Shown piece by piece: positions 35,187 to 42,549 of a stretch of 64,000 nucleotides of DNA. Where the stretch lies: contig CAVTWY010000001.1 of NCBI GenBank assembly GCA_963738575.1, forward strand, positions 806,001 through 870,000, written 5' to 3'. Numbering within the stretch: position 1 is the first letter of the stretch; each line of letters starts with the position of its first letter. The DNA comes from CAVTWY01 sp963738575 (GTDB lineage: Bacteria; Pseudomonadota; Gammaproteobacteria; Burkholderiales; Burkholderiaceae_C). Made by a program: the position numbers and the translations under genes. Under the pieces are notes generated by a model that ran no database searches, was not told the origin of the DNA, and saw only the letters and a program-made list of their open reading frames with translations.

Positions 35187-36371
35187 TCAGTCAGCGGCAG
35201 CGCCCCAAAACGCCAGAAGCGACAAGCCCAGGTTGGCTGCCAGAACGGCACAGAACGCTGTGTAAAGCGGAGCCGAGAGGGACGCTACAACAGCAATGGC
35301 GATGGCCGCGCAGCCCATTTGCAAGAAGCCAAGCAGCGCTGATGCGGCTCCAGCCTTTTGCCCGAAAGGTTGCAAGGTGATGGCCGTGCCCAGCGGGTTG
35401 ATCAGCCCCATGCCCAGAAGAAACATGGTCATCGCGGCGGAGAAAAAGTAGACATCCTCCCAACCCATCAGCAGGGCTGTGCTTGCGGCCAGCGCGATCA
35501 GGATGCCCGCGCGCGCAGCCCGGACCTGCCCCCAACGATGGGCAATCTTTGGTGCCAAAACGCCGGCGCCAAACACCACGAAGACGGTCGACGCAAAAAA
35601 CAGTGACAACCCCAGTGGCGAGAAACCGAAGCCCGTCATCAGGATGGCCGGTGCCAGGGAGAAGAACATGTACAGAGAGCCAATGACCAAGCTGACCGAC
35701 AACGCTGGCGCAATGAAGCGGCGGTCCCGCAGCAATTCGCCATACGTTTTTAAAGTAGATGCGATCGAAAGGGGCGCGCGCTTGTCTGCACCATGCGTTT
35801 CGCCAAGCGAGCTCACGTAGCGCATGCCAAGCAGTGCCGCCAGCACCGCGACCACGCCGAATGTGGATCGCCAGCCCAGCACGCTATGGAGTGCACCACC
35901 CAACAACGGCGAAAACCCGGGCGCCGCAGCCATGGCCACCATGATCAGCGAAAGTGCTCGGGCCAGCGCCGCGCCTTCAAACAGGTCGCGCGCGATGGCA
36001 CGCGACAACACCGATGTGGCACAAACCCCCAGCGCTTGCACGATGCGTCCGACCACCAGTTGCGGCAGGCTGTCTGCCCATGCGCACACGGCGCTGCCCA
36101 CGATGAAGACCACCAGCCCGCTCACCACCAACCACTTGCGCCCAAAGCGGTCAGACAGGGGGCCGACAAAAAGCTGGCCCACGGCAAAGGCAACAAAGAA
36201 GCTGGCAAGCGTTGCGCTCAGGTCTTTCACCGTCGTGCGCAGGTCACCTGCCATGTCAGGGAAGGCGGGCAAGATGATGTTGGTGGCCAGGGACCCCAAC
36301 GCGGCCAAGCCCGCCAACAACAGCAGCAATGAACCAGTCAACAGGTTGGGGGGCTCAGCGGGTCGATGCAT
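35187..36371 (-). CDS. Bcr/CflA-family drug:H+ antiporter
   Basis: A 12-helix MFS exporter starting MHRPAEPPNLLTGSLLLLLA (an upstream in-frame ATG at 36386 also fits). Signatures include NIILPAFPDMAGDL in helix 1 and GPLSDRFGRKWLVVSG (motif A), with the motif C-like GFSPLLGGAL in helix 5. Bcr/CflA proteins export antibiotics or small metabolites. In the raw sequence it is fused in frame to a MarR domain, but that fusion is best explained by a one-base indel (see marR entry). The natural MarR stop at 36355-36357 then overlaps this start. Confidence 0.88.
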   Translation of the reverse strand: MHRPAEPPNLLTGSLLLLLAGLAALGSLATNIILPAFPDMAGDLRTTVKDLSATLASFFVAFAVGQLFVGPLSDRFGRKWLVVSGLVVFIVGSAVCAWADSLPQLVVGRIVQALGVCATSVLSRAIARDLFEGAALARALSLIMVAMAAAPGFSPLLGGALHSVLGWRSTFGVVAVLAALLGMRYVSSLGETHGADKRAPLSIASTLKTYGELLRDRRFIAPALSVSLVIGSLYMFFSLAPAILMTGFGFSPLGLSLFFASTVFVVFGAGVLAPKIAHRWGQVRAARAGILIALAASTALLMGWEDVYFFSAAMTMFLLGMGLINPLGTAITLQPFGQKAGAASALLGFLQMGCAAIAIAVVASLSAPLYTAFCAVLAANLGLSLLAFWGAAAD

Positions 36372-36809
36372 CGCGGGTGTCCTCATCCAGCGAGGCGATG
36401 CAGGTTCGAGCAAGTGGTGCAGCGCCAAAACGCGCGCGTTGCCCAAGCGGGCGTTCAGCGCCAGTTGGGCTGCTTTCCAGGCACGCTGACCTTCGGCACG
36501 CGTGGCGCGGCCTGCAGCGGTCGCTTCGACAAGACGACTGCGCGCGTTTTCACCTGCACCCACTGTCAGCCAGCCTTGAGCCGCCATGGGCTGCAGGTTG
36601 CGGGTCAACGTGGAAGCGTCCATTTGCATGCATTTGGCCAAATCACTGGGGCGAATCGGACCCAGTTTGACGACATGCGAAAGCAAGGCGTATTGCGTGT
36701 TCTTTAAACCCGCCGCGGACACGTAGACGTCGTAGTGCCGCGTCACCATGCGACCCAGCTGGCGCAACTTCAGGTTGGTGCAACCCTGAGGTTTGGCAAG
36801 TGCATTCAT
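36355..36809 (-). pseudogene. MarR-family repressor, apparent frameshift near its C-terminus
   Basis: The domain runs from MNALAKPQGCTNLKLRQLGR through the winged helix (QYALLSHVVKLGPIRPSDLA, MDASTLTRNLQPMAAQGWL) to LALHHLLEP. There the reading frame continues into the MFS gene. In the next frame the sequence reads CIASLDEDTRDASTR and stops at 36357, which is the usual MarR C-terminus. Adding one base beside 36403-36404 restores it. Two direct copies of a palindromic operator lie just upstream, indicating autoregulation. Confidence 0.82.
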
Positions 36810-36816
36810 GTACTAC

Positions 36817-36844
36817 ATTGTATATGCAACTATTGTATATGCAA
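36817..36844. promoter_or_regulatory. Tandem operator of the MarR regulator
   Basis: The 13-mer ATTGTATATGCAA occurs at 36817-36829 and again at 36832-36844, start points 15 bases apart. Each contains the near-palindrome TTGTATATGCAA. The block ends eight bases upstream of the MarR ATG and includes TATACAAT, a good -10-like element on the minus strand. Binding here would block transcription of marR and the exporter. Confidence 0.8.
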
Positions 36845-37403
36845 TGGTAAGGGATGATTTGATGACACCGGATAGGTCTACCCAACCCCATCCTCCGGCC
36901 CCTCATAAAACTCTGCCAACCTCTCATCCTTGCGCAAGTTGTCCGGCCGGTAAGGCCGTTGATGGCTGTGCTGCAGCACCAGACCGGCGCGAAACCTGTC
37001 AAGCACGGAGTCGTGAAGCACGGCGCCCCGAACTTCGACGCGGTGCTTTACCGGCCACCGAGGCCGGATCACGCGCGGCAGCCAAAGCCACATGTCAGAG
37101 AGCTCTTCCACCTTGCGGCTGATGCCGCGCCCCGTGACCGAGCTTCAAAGCTTCAGTGCCCGCTGTCACTGTCACGATGGCCGGTCAAAACTCGGTGCTG
37201 TCTTCGTCGGTGCCAACACCCATTCGAGTAGCGCCTCGTTCATGCGTGTCTGCCAACCTGTATGTCATGTGCACGACGATACCGTTCAACCAGCCGAGCA
37301 AATCAAGGCCGGTGGCGCCGCCATCGTTGCCAAACAAATGCTTTTGAAACGTTCGTGTGGCCACGGCCCGTACGAACAGTTGTTCGAATGCGCGCTTCGC
37401 GCC
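36845..37403. other. Gene-poor stretch at the island edge
   Basis: 559 bases with no recognisable gene. The longest minus-strand candidate, 36878-37111 (77 residues, KVEELSDMWLWLPRVIRPRW...), could be extended upstream only to a stop near 37146 and matches no family I know. A second minus-strand open stretch around 37190-37350 (LLGWLNGIVVHMTYRLADTH) is also unrecognised. It may be residual decayed genes. Confidence 0.4.
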
Positions 37404-37703
37404 TCAACGCGGTTGAGCAGTGAACTTCACACCCAGTGCGTGGGCAACCTTCATGACAGTTTCAAAACGGGGTTTTGCTCCAGGCGCCAAAGCCTTGTAG
37501 AGGCTCTCGCGTCCAAGACCTGCGTCTTTGGCCACTTGAGCCATCCCTTTTGCGCGGGCTACGTCGCTGAGCGCAACAAGCAGCAGGTCAGGGTCGTTGG
37601 CTTCTAGAACGGCTGTCATGTACTCAGCGATTGCTTCTTCATCGTCAAGGTACCTTGCGGCGTCGAACGCGATCAGTTTCTGGGGGGCTTTGGTCCGAAT
37701 CAT
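37404..37703 (-). CDS. HigA-type addiction module antidote protein
   Basis: A 99-residue antitoxin of the addiction-module-antidote family. It begins MIRTKAPQKLIAFDAARYLD, has the acidic DDEEAIAEYMTAVLEANDPD segment and the helix-turn-helix LSDVARAKGMAQVAKDAGLG, then RESLYKALAPGAKPRFETVM. The family normally neutralises a RelE/HigB-like toxin encoded just upstream. Its ATG overlaps the stop of such a gene (ATGA), but that toxin is disrupted, leaving this antitoxin an orphan. It may still repress its own promoter or act on related toxins. Confidence 0.9.
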   Translation of the reverse strand: MIRTKAPQKLIAFDAARYLDDEEAIAEYMTAVLEANDPDLLLVALSDVARAKGMAQVAKDAGLGRESLYKALAPGAKPRFETVMKVAHALGVKFTAQPR

Positions 37704-37936
37704 CGATCTTCTCCAAGTTTTGAAGCGAGCTTCAAAGCGCGACGGGTGAAGTACAGCCTGTAGCCAGGTCCGTGGTGCACTCGAAGCTCCGCGACTTCAC
37801 CCTCAACGGGCTGCCAGTCGCCGAGGTTTCCTGATTCGGCCTGCCTCAGCCTTGCGGCAATGCGAACCTGCGCCCGCTTGTCTTTGAGGTTGTCGAGCTA
37901 CGCCACGAACTCTTCGGTCTGGAGGACGGTGTACAT
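37700..37936 (-). pseudogene. RelE/HigB-like toxin, disrupted
   Basis: From the ATG at 37936 the translation reads MYTVLQTEEFVA, then a TAG stop where FVAWLDNLKD would be expected, then LDNLKDKRAQVRIAARLRQA, NLGDWQPVEGEVAELRVHHG and GYRLYFTRRALKLASKLGED. This matches the plasmid-maintenance toxin family, but codon 13 is nonsense. About 18 residues of the usual C-terminal segment before the RAKALA-type helix are missing. Two independent lesions make inactivity likely, not just a single read error. Confidence 0.8.
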
Positions 37937-37941
37937 AGGCA

Positions 37942-37963
37942 ATTGTAGCCATATGGATACAAT
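37942..37963. promoter_or_regulatory. Palindromic operator of the toxin-antitoxin locus
   Basis: A 22-base near-perfect palindrome with outer arms ATTGTA/TACAAT around CCATATGG, six bases upstream of the toxin start. This is the usual position for antitoxin autorepression. Its integrity suggests the orphan antitoxin may still bind here. Confidence 0.7.
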
Positions 37964-38242
37964 AAATCAATACGTATCTGTCTTCCGGGTTTGGCGTTGG
38001 AACAAGTCAGTGCAATGTCGCGGCAAGCAAAGACTTTCCACGCAGGATACGGTGCCGCTCGTTCTCGCCCGCTCCCCGTCTGAGCTGAGCCTTTGAAATT
38101 CCTCGGCTTGAGAATTTCGACCGCCGGGTGGTTCAGGGTTTCAAGGCGACATCAGTTTGACTTACGCGGCCGCCGGTGGGCGCTCTAGAGCCTCGGCGCC
38201 AGCAAACAGCGGCTGCCGAACGCAAACCGCTGAATTGACTCG
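37964..38242. other. Intergenic stretch between toxin locus and agmatine deiminase
   Basis: 279 bases without a recognisable gene. A dyad of GAAATTC (38095-38101) and GAATTTC (38112-38118) with a G/C loop could form a hairpin, but there is no T tract to call it a terminator. Confidence 0.4.
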
Positions 38243-39355
38243 CTAAACCTTCGGCTCTTGCTGTGTTGTGCAATGAATGCCCCCTCCACCCGCCGCGATG
38301 CCGTCGATGTTGATCTGGACAACATCTCGCCCCGGAAACAATCGCTGGAGTTCGCGCTTAGCTGCCAGATCGGTCCTCGAATCGCCAAACTCCGGGGCAA
38401 TCACGGCCCCATTGCAGACATAGAAATTGATGTAGCCAGCCGCGAAATCGTCGCTTTCGAACTTCTTCCGTACCGTTGAAGGGGCTTCAAGAACCACCAC
38501 CTCCAGTTTGCGGCCTTCAGCATCGGTCGCCGCGCGCAAAATGTTCAGATGCCTTTTGGTCACCGCGTGATCGAAAGACTTTGGATCGGGGTCATAACCA
38601 GCGATCACCACCCCGGGGCGAGCGAATCGCGCATAAAAATCGGTGTGCCCATCCGTGATGTCTTTGCCCTTGATGCCCGGCAGCCAGATGATCTTGTCTA
38701 GACCCAGTAGCCGCTTCAGCTGCCGTTCGCATTGCCGCTTGCTGACGCCTGGGTTGCGGTTGTCATTGAGCACACAACTTTCGGTGATGATCGCCGTGCC
38801 GTGTCCGTCAACCTCAATGCCTCCGCCCTCAAGCACCAAGTTGGTTGGTGTTGGACGCACACCAGCACGCTGCGCGACGAACAAAGCAACTTCGGCGTCC
38901 AAGTCGAAGTCCTGCTTCTCGCCCCATCCGTTGAAGTTGAAGTCAACCGCCGATTTGTCACCGTGCTCTGTCATGACAAAAACCGGTCCGGTATCGCGTA
39001 TCCACAAATCGTCAAGCGGGCAGACAATCAGTTCAACCTTGTTGCCCAGTAGGCGTTGAGCGACCTGCAAGTCGGATGGGCCAACCAGCATCGAGACGGG
39101 CTCGTACTTGGCGATGGTCAGCGCAATGGTCGCCAAGTTGCGCTGCACTTCTGGCACAAGCCTTTCGCCCCACACCTTTTGGCTCGCGCAAAACGCCATC
39201 CATGTGCGAAGGTGAGGTTCACTTTCGTCTGGCATGAACCAAGTGTTTTTGCTGCGCCGCGCCGCAGACGCGTGCTTTGTGCCGCCCAAGAGTGTGGCTG
39301 CCGTCAGGGCACCCAGTGACATGGCGAGACGGCGCCGGGTCGTCATGTTGAACAA
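38243..39355 (-). CDS. Exported agmatine deiminase-family protein
   Basis: A 370-residue peptidyl-arginine-deiminase-fold enzyme. The N-terminus MFNMTTRRRLAMSLGALTAA is a likely Tat or Sec signal, so the enzyme probably acts outside the cytoplasm. Family motifs are WIRDTGPVFVMTEHGD, LEGGGIEVDGHGT, DGHTDFYARFARPGV and the C-terminal catalytic cysteine segment GGGGIHCTTQQEP. Members hydrolyse agmatine to N-carbamoylputrescine, and secreted forms may act on extracellular agmatine or other guanidino compounds. An export signal is less common in this family. Confidence 0.9.
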   Translation of the reverse strand: MFNMTTRRRLAMSLGALTAATLLGGTKHASAARRSKNTWFMPDESEPHLRTWMAFCASQKVWGERLVPEVQRNLATIALTIAKYEPVSMLVGPSDLQVAQRLLGNKVELIVCPLDDLWIRDTGPVFVMTEHGDKSAVDFNFNGWGEKQDFDLDAEVALFVAQRAGVRPTPTNLVLEGGGIEVDGHGTAIITESCVLNDNRNPGVSKRQCERQLKRLLGLDKIIWLPGIKGKDITDGHTDFYARFARPGVVIAGYDPDPKSFDHAVTKRHLNILRAATDAEGRKLEVVVLEAPSTVRKKFESDDFAAGYINFYVCNGAVIAPEFGDSRTDLAAKRELQRLFPGRDVVQINIDGIAAGGGGIHCTTQQEPKV

Positions 39356-39395
39356 GGCTCACGTGGCGCAAGTGCCGCGTTGCTGCAGGCCGGGC

Positions 39396-39936
39396 TCATA
39401 CACGAATGAGCGCGCGGAAGCCTCGGGCAGCGTAGTAGGACTCGGCGCCGTTGTGATAGACGAAGACCTTGCCGTAGCGGCGATCACAGAAAAGCGCGCC
39501 ACCGAGTGATCGGACATTGTCTCGGGGTTGCAACCCAACTGGAGGTTTTGGTATCGAACTTGCCCAGTTCTTGTAGCTCACGGTACTGCTGCTCAGACAG
39601 GATTTCGACTCCCATCTTGGCAGCGAGATCTGACACGCAGCCTTTGGGCTTGTTCTCTTTCCGGGTGTCGAGCGCTTTGCGGTCGTAGCATAGGCTGCGC
39701 CGCCCAATCGGGCTTTCGGCGGAACAGTCACAGTAGTTGTACTGCCCGGACTTCTTGTCGTAGCCGATCACGTCCGGTTCACCGCCCGACTGTTCCATCT
39801 CGCCTAGTGACTTGAGCGCGGCATGGCTTGCTTCGAGCTTCGCTTGCACCTTCTCCCAGGAAACGCCTTTGTGACGCTGCACGTGCGCCTCAAACCGCGC
39901 TTTCAGGGTTTGGATCAAGTCGTGCGGGCTAGCCAC
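39396..39936 (-). pseudogene. DUF4256 family protein, one apparent frameshift
   Basis: A protein of about 180 residues. The first part reads LIQTLKARFEAHVQRHKGVS, VIGYDKKSGQYNYCDCSAES and LCYDRKALDTRKENKPKG, then TKTSSWVATP. The final part, in another frame, reads DNVRSLGGALFCDRRYGKVF and HNGAESYYAARGFR. Removing one C from the run at 39523-39526 joins them with the standard family spacing. The family is of unknown function. The GTG start at 39936 overlaps the cupin stop by eight bases; an ATG at 39972 inside the cupin gene is the alternative. Confidence 0.82.
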
Positions 39937-40345
39937 CTGCTGGACCTGGTGGGTTCTTGGAAAACCACTCAACGATCATGCCCATGTTCTGCTCGAAGCC
40001 GCCGGGCACCGAAAAGTTGAGCGCGCCAGCCCGTTCGGAGCTGCGGTTTTCAAAGTCGTGTGTGGCGCCTGCTGGAACGAGGACAAACGACCCTTTGGCA
40101 CAAGCAAGCCATTCGCCGCCAACAAGAAAACTCATCGTGCCCTCAACCACATAGAAAACGTCGTCTTCGGGGTGAGCGTGGGCACCCGGTCCCGCTGTGT
40201 GAGGTTCGAGCCACCACTCGGAGATCGAGTAGCGGCTTTCTGTCTCCGTGTCGTCGGCTTTGAACAGTGCCGACATGCGGCCCATTTGATAAGAACGGCC
40301 TTCGTTTGGGCGCAGGACTATGGGGTGGCGAGTTTGTTTTTCCAT
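39929..40345 (-). CDS. Cupin-domain protein
   Basis: A 138-residue protein with a single cupin domain. The first cupin motif is seen as GPGAHAHPEDDVFYVVEGTM with its two His and the Glu. The second is FVLVPAGATHDFENRSSERA with the final His. Metal-binding residues appear complete, so an enzyme or a sensor is possible; the substrate is unknown. The ATG at 40345 (MEKQTRHPIVLRPNEG) was chosen over 40384. It is directly coupled to the DUF4256 gene. Confidence 0.88.
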   Translation of the reverse strand: MEKQTRHPIVLRPNEGRSYQMGRMSALFKADDTETESRYSISEWWLEPHTAGPGAHAHPEDDVFYVVEGTMSFLVGGEWLACAKGSFVLVPAGATHDFENRSSERAGALNFSVPGGFEQNMGMIVEWFSKNPPGPAGG

Positions 40346-40466
40346 GGCGCTATGGAGCCCGGTGCATCGGCTCACCTCATCCAAAACTCAAAGTCAGCTC
40401 TCAATGAAAAACAAGCAGATACTGCTTAACCCAACGGGAATTTCTACTAAAAAAAGGCCTCACCGC

Positions 40467-40958
40467 TCAGAACAGCAGACCGGGCTGCTTTGGTAACTGC
40501 GGAACTTCAAGCACCGGGAGCGCACCGTTGGCAAACTTTCTCAGGTTGTTGTCGTGCGAGTAGAGGGCTTCCGCCTTCTGCACCAGGGCTGTCGCGACGA
40601 TCATGCAGTCTGCCTTCAACTCTTGTCTCGTCGCGCCGTGTTCCTTCTTGAGTGTGTCAATGAGCCCGCTTTCTTGGCGTTGTCTCCAAAGCTTTGCGAA
40701 AGCATGGGCGGCGGCCGTATCGAATGGGGGTACGGGGAAGCTTGCCGACAACAGATTGGTCGTGAGCGCGTAATGCCGATCTTCGATGGCTGTGAGTAGC
40801 TCTGCAAGGACCACGGAGGGTACGAGTATCTGGATACCTTGTTCCTTGCAGTTGACCAGAAACTGCTTCGTGCGCGGAATCATGTCTTCCTGTCCTGGCG
40901 ATGCGAACTCACGAAGGCCCCACAAAAGTACGTGGTTGTCGACGCACACGATCTTCAT
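40467..40958 (-). CDS. PIN-domain nuclease
   Basis: A 163-residue PIN-fold protein. The acidic residues of the metal site are all visible: D7 in VCVDNHVLLW, E53 in VVLAELLTAI, D117 in ELKADCMIVATAL and D136 in YSHDNNLRKFA. PIN proteins are metal-dependent RNases, commonly toxins of VapBC-type modules. The ATG overlaps the stop of the upstream 258-residue gene (ATGA). This partner is much larger than normal VapB antitoxins. Confidence 0.88.
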   Translation of the reverse strand: MKIVCVDNHVLLWGLREFASPGQEDMIPRTKQFLVNCKEQGIQILVPSVVLAELLTAIEDRHYALTTNLLSASFPVPPFDTAAAHAFAKLWRQRQESGLIDTLKKEHGATRQELKADCMIVATALVQKAEALYSHDNNLRKFANGALPVLEVPQLPKQPGLLF

Positions 40959-41731
40959 GCTTCGTCCTCATCGCGTCGAAGCCGAGTGATCAACTCGTTG
41001 ATTGGGCCAAGTGCTTGTAGGGAACCGCCGATCTCGGCGCGTAGCTCACCCAACATTTCGATAGGGTCCCGAGCGGCGAACGGATGGAAGGCTAAAATTT
41101 GGAACTCATCGAGAAGCAAGTCTGCTGCGTGCCATGTTGCCCGCCCGCTGAAAGTGCCAAGCTTGTATAGGTGGTGGCCAAGTTCCATTGCGATCTCGGA
41201 GGAAACCTCGCAGTAGATGACGGTCCCATCCAGCAACTCGAGCATTGCACGGGGAACTTTGCCGCCTACTCGAATTGTCTTGGCCGTTATCTCAGTCAGT
41301 CCGGTAATCCGAATCTCTTCCGGAATGACCGTCTCTGCAGTGATGGTCGCGATGGGCAGTTCCTTGCCAGCAACCTTGAACTCCGCAGTTGCGTCATGTC
41401 GCTTCGTGAACCCTGCGATGACCTGTAGCGCCTTCCTTGACTGCGGCGCGAGGTCTTGGAACGCCCCATTCGCAACAAGTTGAGATGCTCCGACGAAGGC
41501 TGGAAGCGTGATTGCCGCCAGCGAGGCCTTGAATCGTAGGCCGATGCTCTCGTCGGCGATTGCGTAAAGACCAACGACAAGGTCCTCTCTGCGGACGTCT
41601 GGTGATGCACGCTCTGCCTCGTAGGAAACGAAGTCCTCCACCGCCTCGAGAATTTCCGCGAGTTCGTGGGAGCGCACCAAGCCCGGACGAATACCTTCGC
41701 CCTTGAGCCTGATCTCGATGTCTTCGGTCAT
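40955..41731 (-). CDS. Unknown protein translationally coupled to a PIN nuclease
   Basis: A 258-residue soluble protein that I do not recognise. It begins MTEDIEIRLKGEGIRPGLVR, has an acidic helix HELAEILEAVEDFVSYEAER, a central hydrophobic helix (ALAAITLPAFVGASQLVANG-like, about 90-110) and a C-terminal strand-rich region around LLDGTVIYCEVSSEIAMEL and TFSGRATWHAADLLLDEFQI. No DNA-binding motif is obvious. The four-base overlap with the PIN gene suggests the two act together, for example as inhibitor and nuclease. The region is less GC-rich than its surroundings, consistent with transfer. Confidence 0.75.
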   Translation of the reverse strand: MTEDIEIRLKGEGIRPGLVRSHELAEILEAVEDFVSYEAERASPDVRREDLVVGLYAIADESIGLRFKASLAAITLPAFVGASQLVANGAFQDLAPQSRKALQVIAGFTKRHDATAEFKVAGKELPIATITAETVIPEEIRITGLTEITAKTIRVGGKVPRAMLELLDGTVIYCEVSSEIAMELGHHLYKLGTFSGRATWHAADLLLDEFQILAFHPFAARDPIEMLGELRAEIGGSLQALGPINELITRLRRDEDEA

Positions 41732-41957
41732 GGGCGGAATGTACAGCTACGGCTTCGGATGTGAGGCTTAACGAGACTGGGCAAAAACCCGTTTGAAGTA
41801 CCGACCCACAACGGGTGTCATTTTGCAGGTCATCGATATGGTCTTTCGCCCGGTTTTGGCGCCCCATCGCGCCCAAGTTTCGCTGCATTGCCCCTCCAGC
41901 GTCAAGGAAGTGCTTTCCCCTTGCCCTTCACCCCGCGTACACCGCCTTCGTCGCCAT

Positions 41958-42414
41958 CTACTCGATGTTGTGCACCAGGCAATACAGCAGCCATTGAATC
42001 CCCACCTTCACCTTGCCCCGCAGCGTGAACCGGTCAATCCTCTTGTTGTGGCGAATGTTGGCGAACACAGGCTCCACCGTGGCGACGCGTTGACTGTACA
42101 GCTGTTGCCCTTTGCTCGAATCGATGGCTCTGCGCATGCGCTCACTGGGGTCGTCCGGTTTTGCCACCTTCGGCTCGAACTGCGCCACCTGCCTAACCCG
42201 CTTGGCCTCAGTATTGCCAGGCAAACCGGGTCCTACCCACACCGACTGACGCCGATAACTCTTCCGGCACACCACGCACCTCCCCAGGTGTCGCTGCCGC
42301 TTGTACCGATTGGCGCGCCGGGGCCGCAGATTCCATGTCGGCACGGGCCTCTTCAGAGCCCACTCCAGATGCCGGATATACGACTGCAGGTTCTCTACCC
42401 AACTGCCAACACAA
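41958..42414 (-). pseudogene. IS1182-type transposase, C-terminal remnant
   Basis: The stretch ERMRRAIDSSKGQQLYSQRV, VEPVFANIRHNKRIDRFTLR and KVGIQWLLYCLVHNIE is the standard C-terminus of IS1182/IS4-like DDE transposases. It includes the Y-(2)-R-(3)-E-type signature with the catalytic Glu in ATVEPVF. Everything N-terminal of about residue 150 from the end is missing or frame-disrupted, and the IS110 element begins near where homology stops. It is a dead fragment. Confidence 0.75.
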
Positions 42415-42549
42415 GATCAGGCTCTTGCTGTTTGGGAGGAGTCCATATACGGAATACGAAGGGACTTCCCGCCTTCAAGCCACGGTGTCGATGCACCAAG
42501 ATTGGCGATGTAAGTCATTCAATCTGAAGCCATTTGAAAGGGGAAGTCC

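Noticed and set aside
35187..36809. A natural MarR-MFS fusion protein
   Set aside because: The adjacent frame supplies the normal MarR C-terminus and stop, so a one-base indel explains the fusion.
36878..37111. 77-residue minus-strand gene
   Set aside because: No family match, no ribosome binding site, and similar-sized open frames overlap it on both strands.
41764..41770. GCTTAAC (and the same 7-mer at 40424-40430) as attC cores around the PIN module
   Set aside because: Matching partner cores and a foldable attC body were not found next to the genes, so the evidence is too weak.
42190..42196. GCCTAAC as an attC core
   Set aside because: It lies within the transposase remnant coding sequence and has no paired core nearby.
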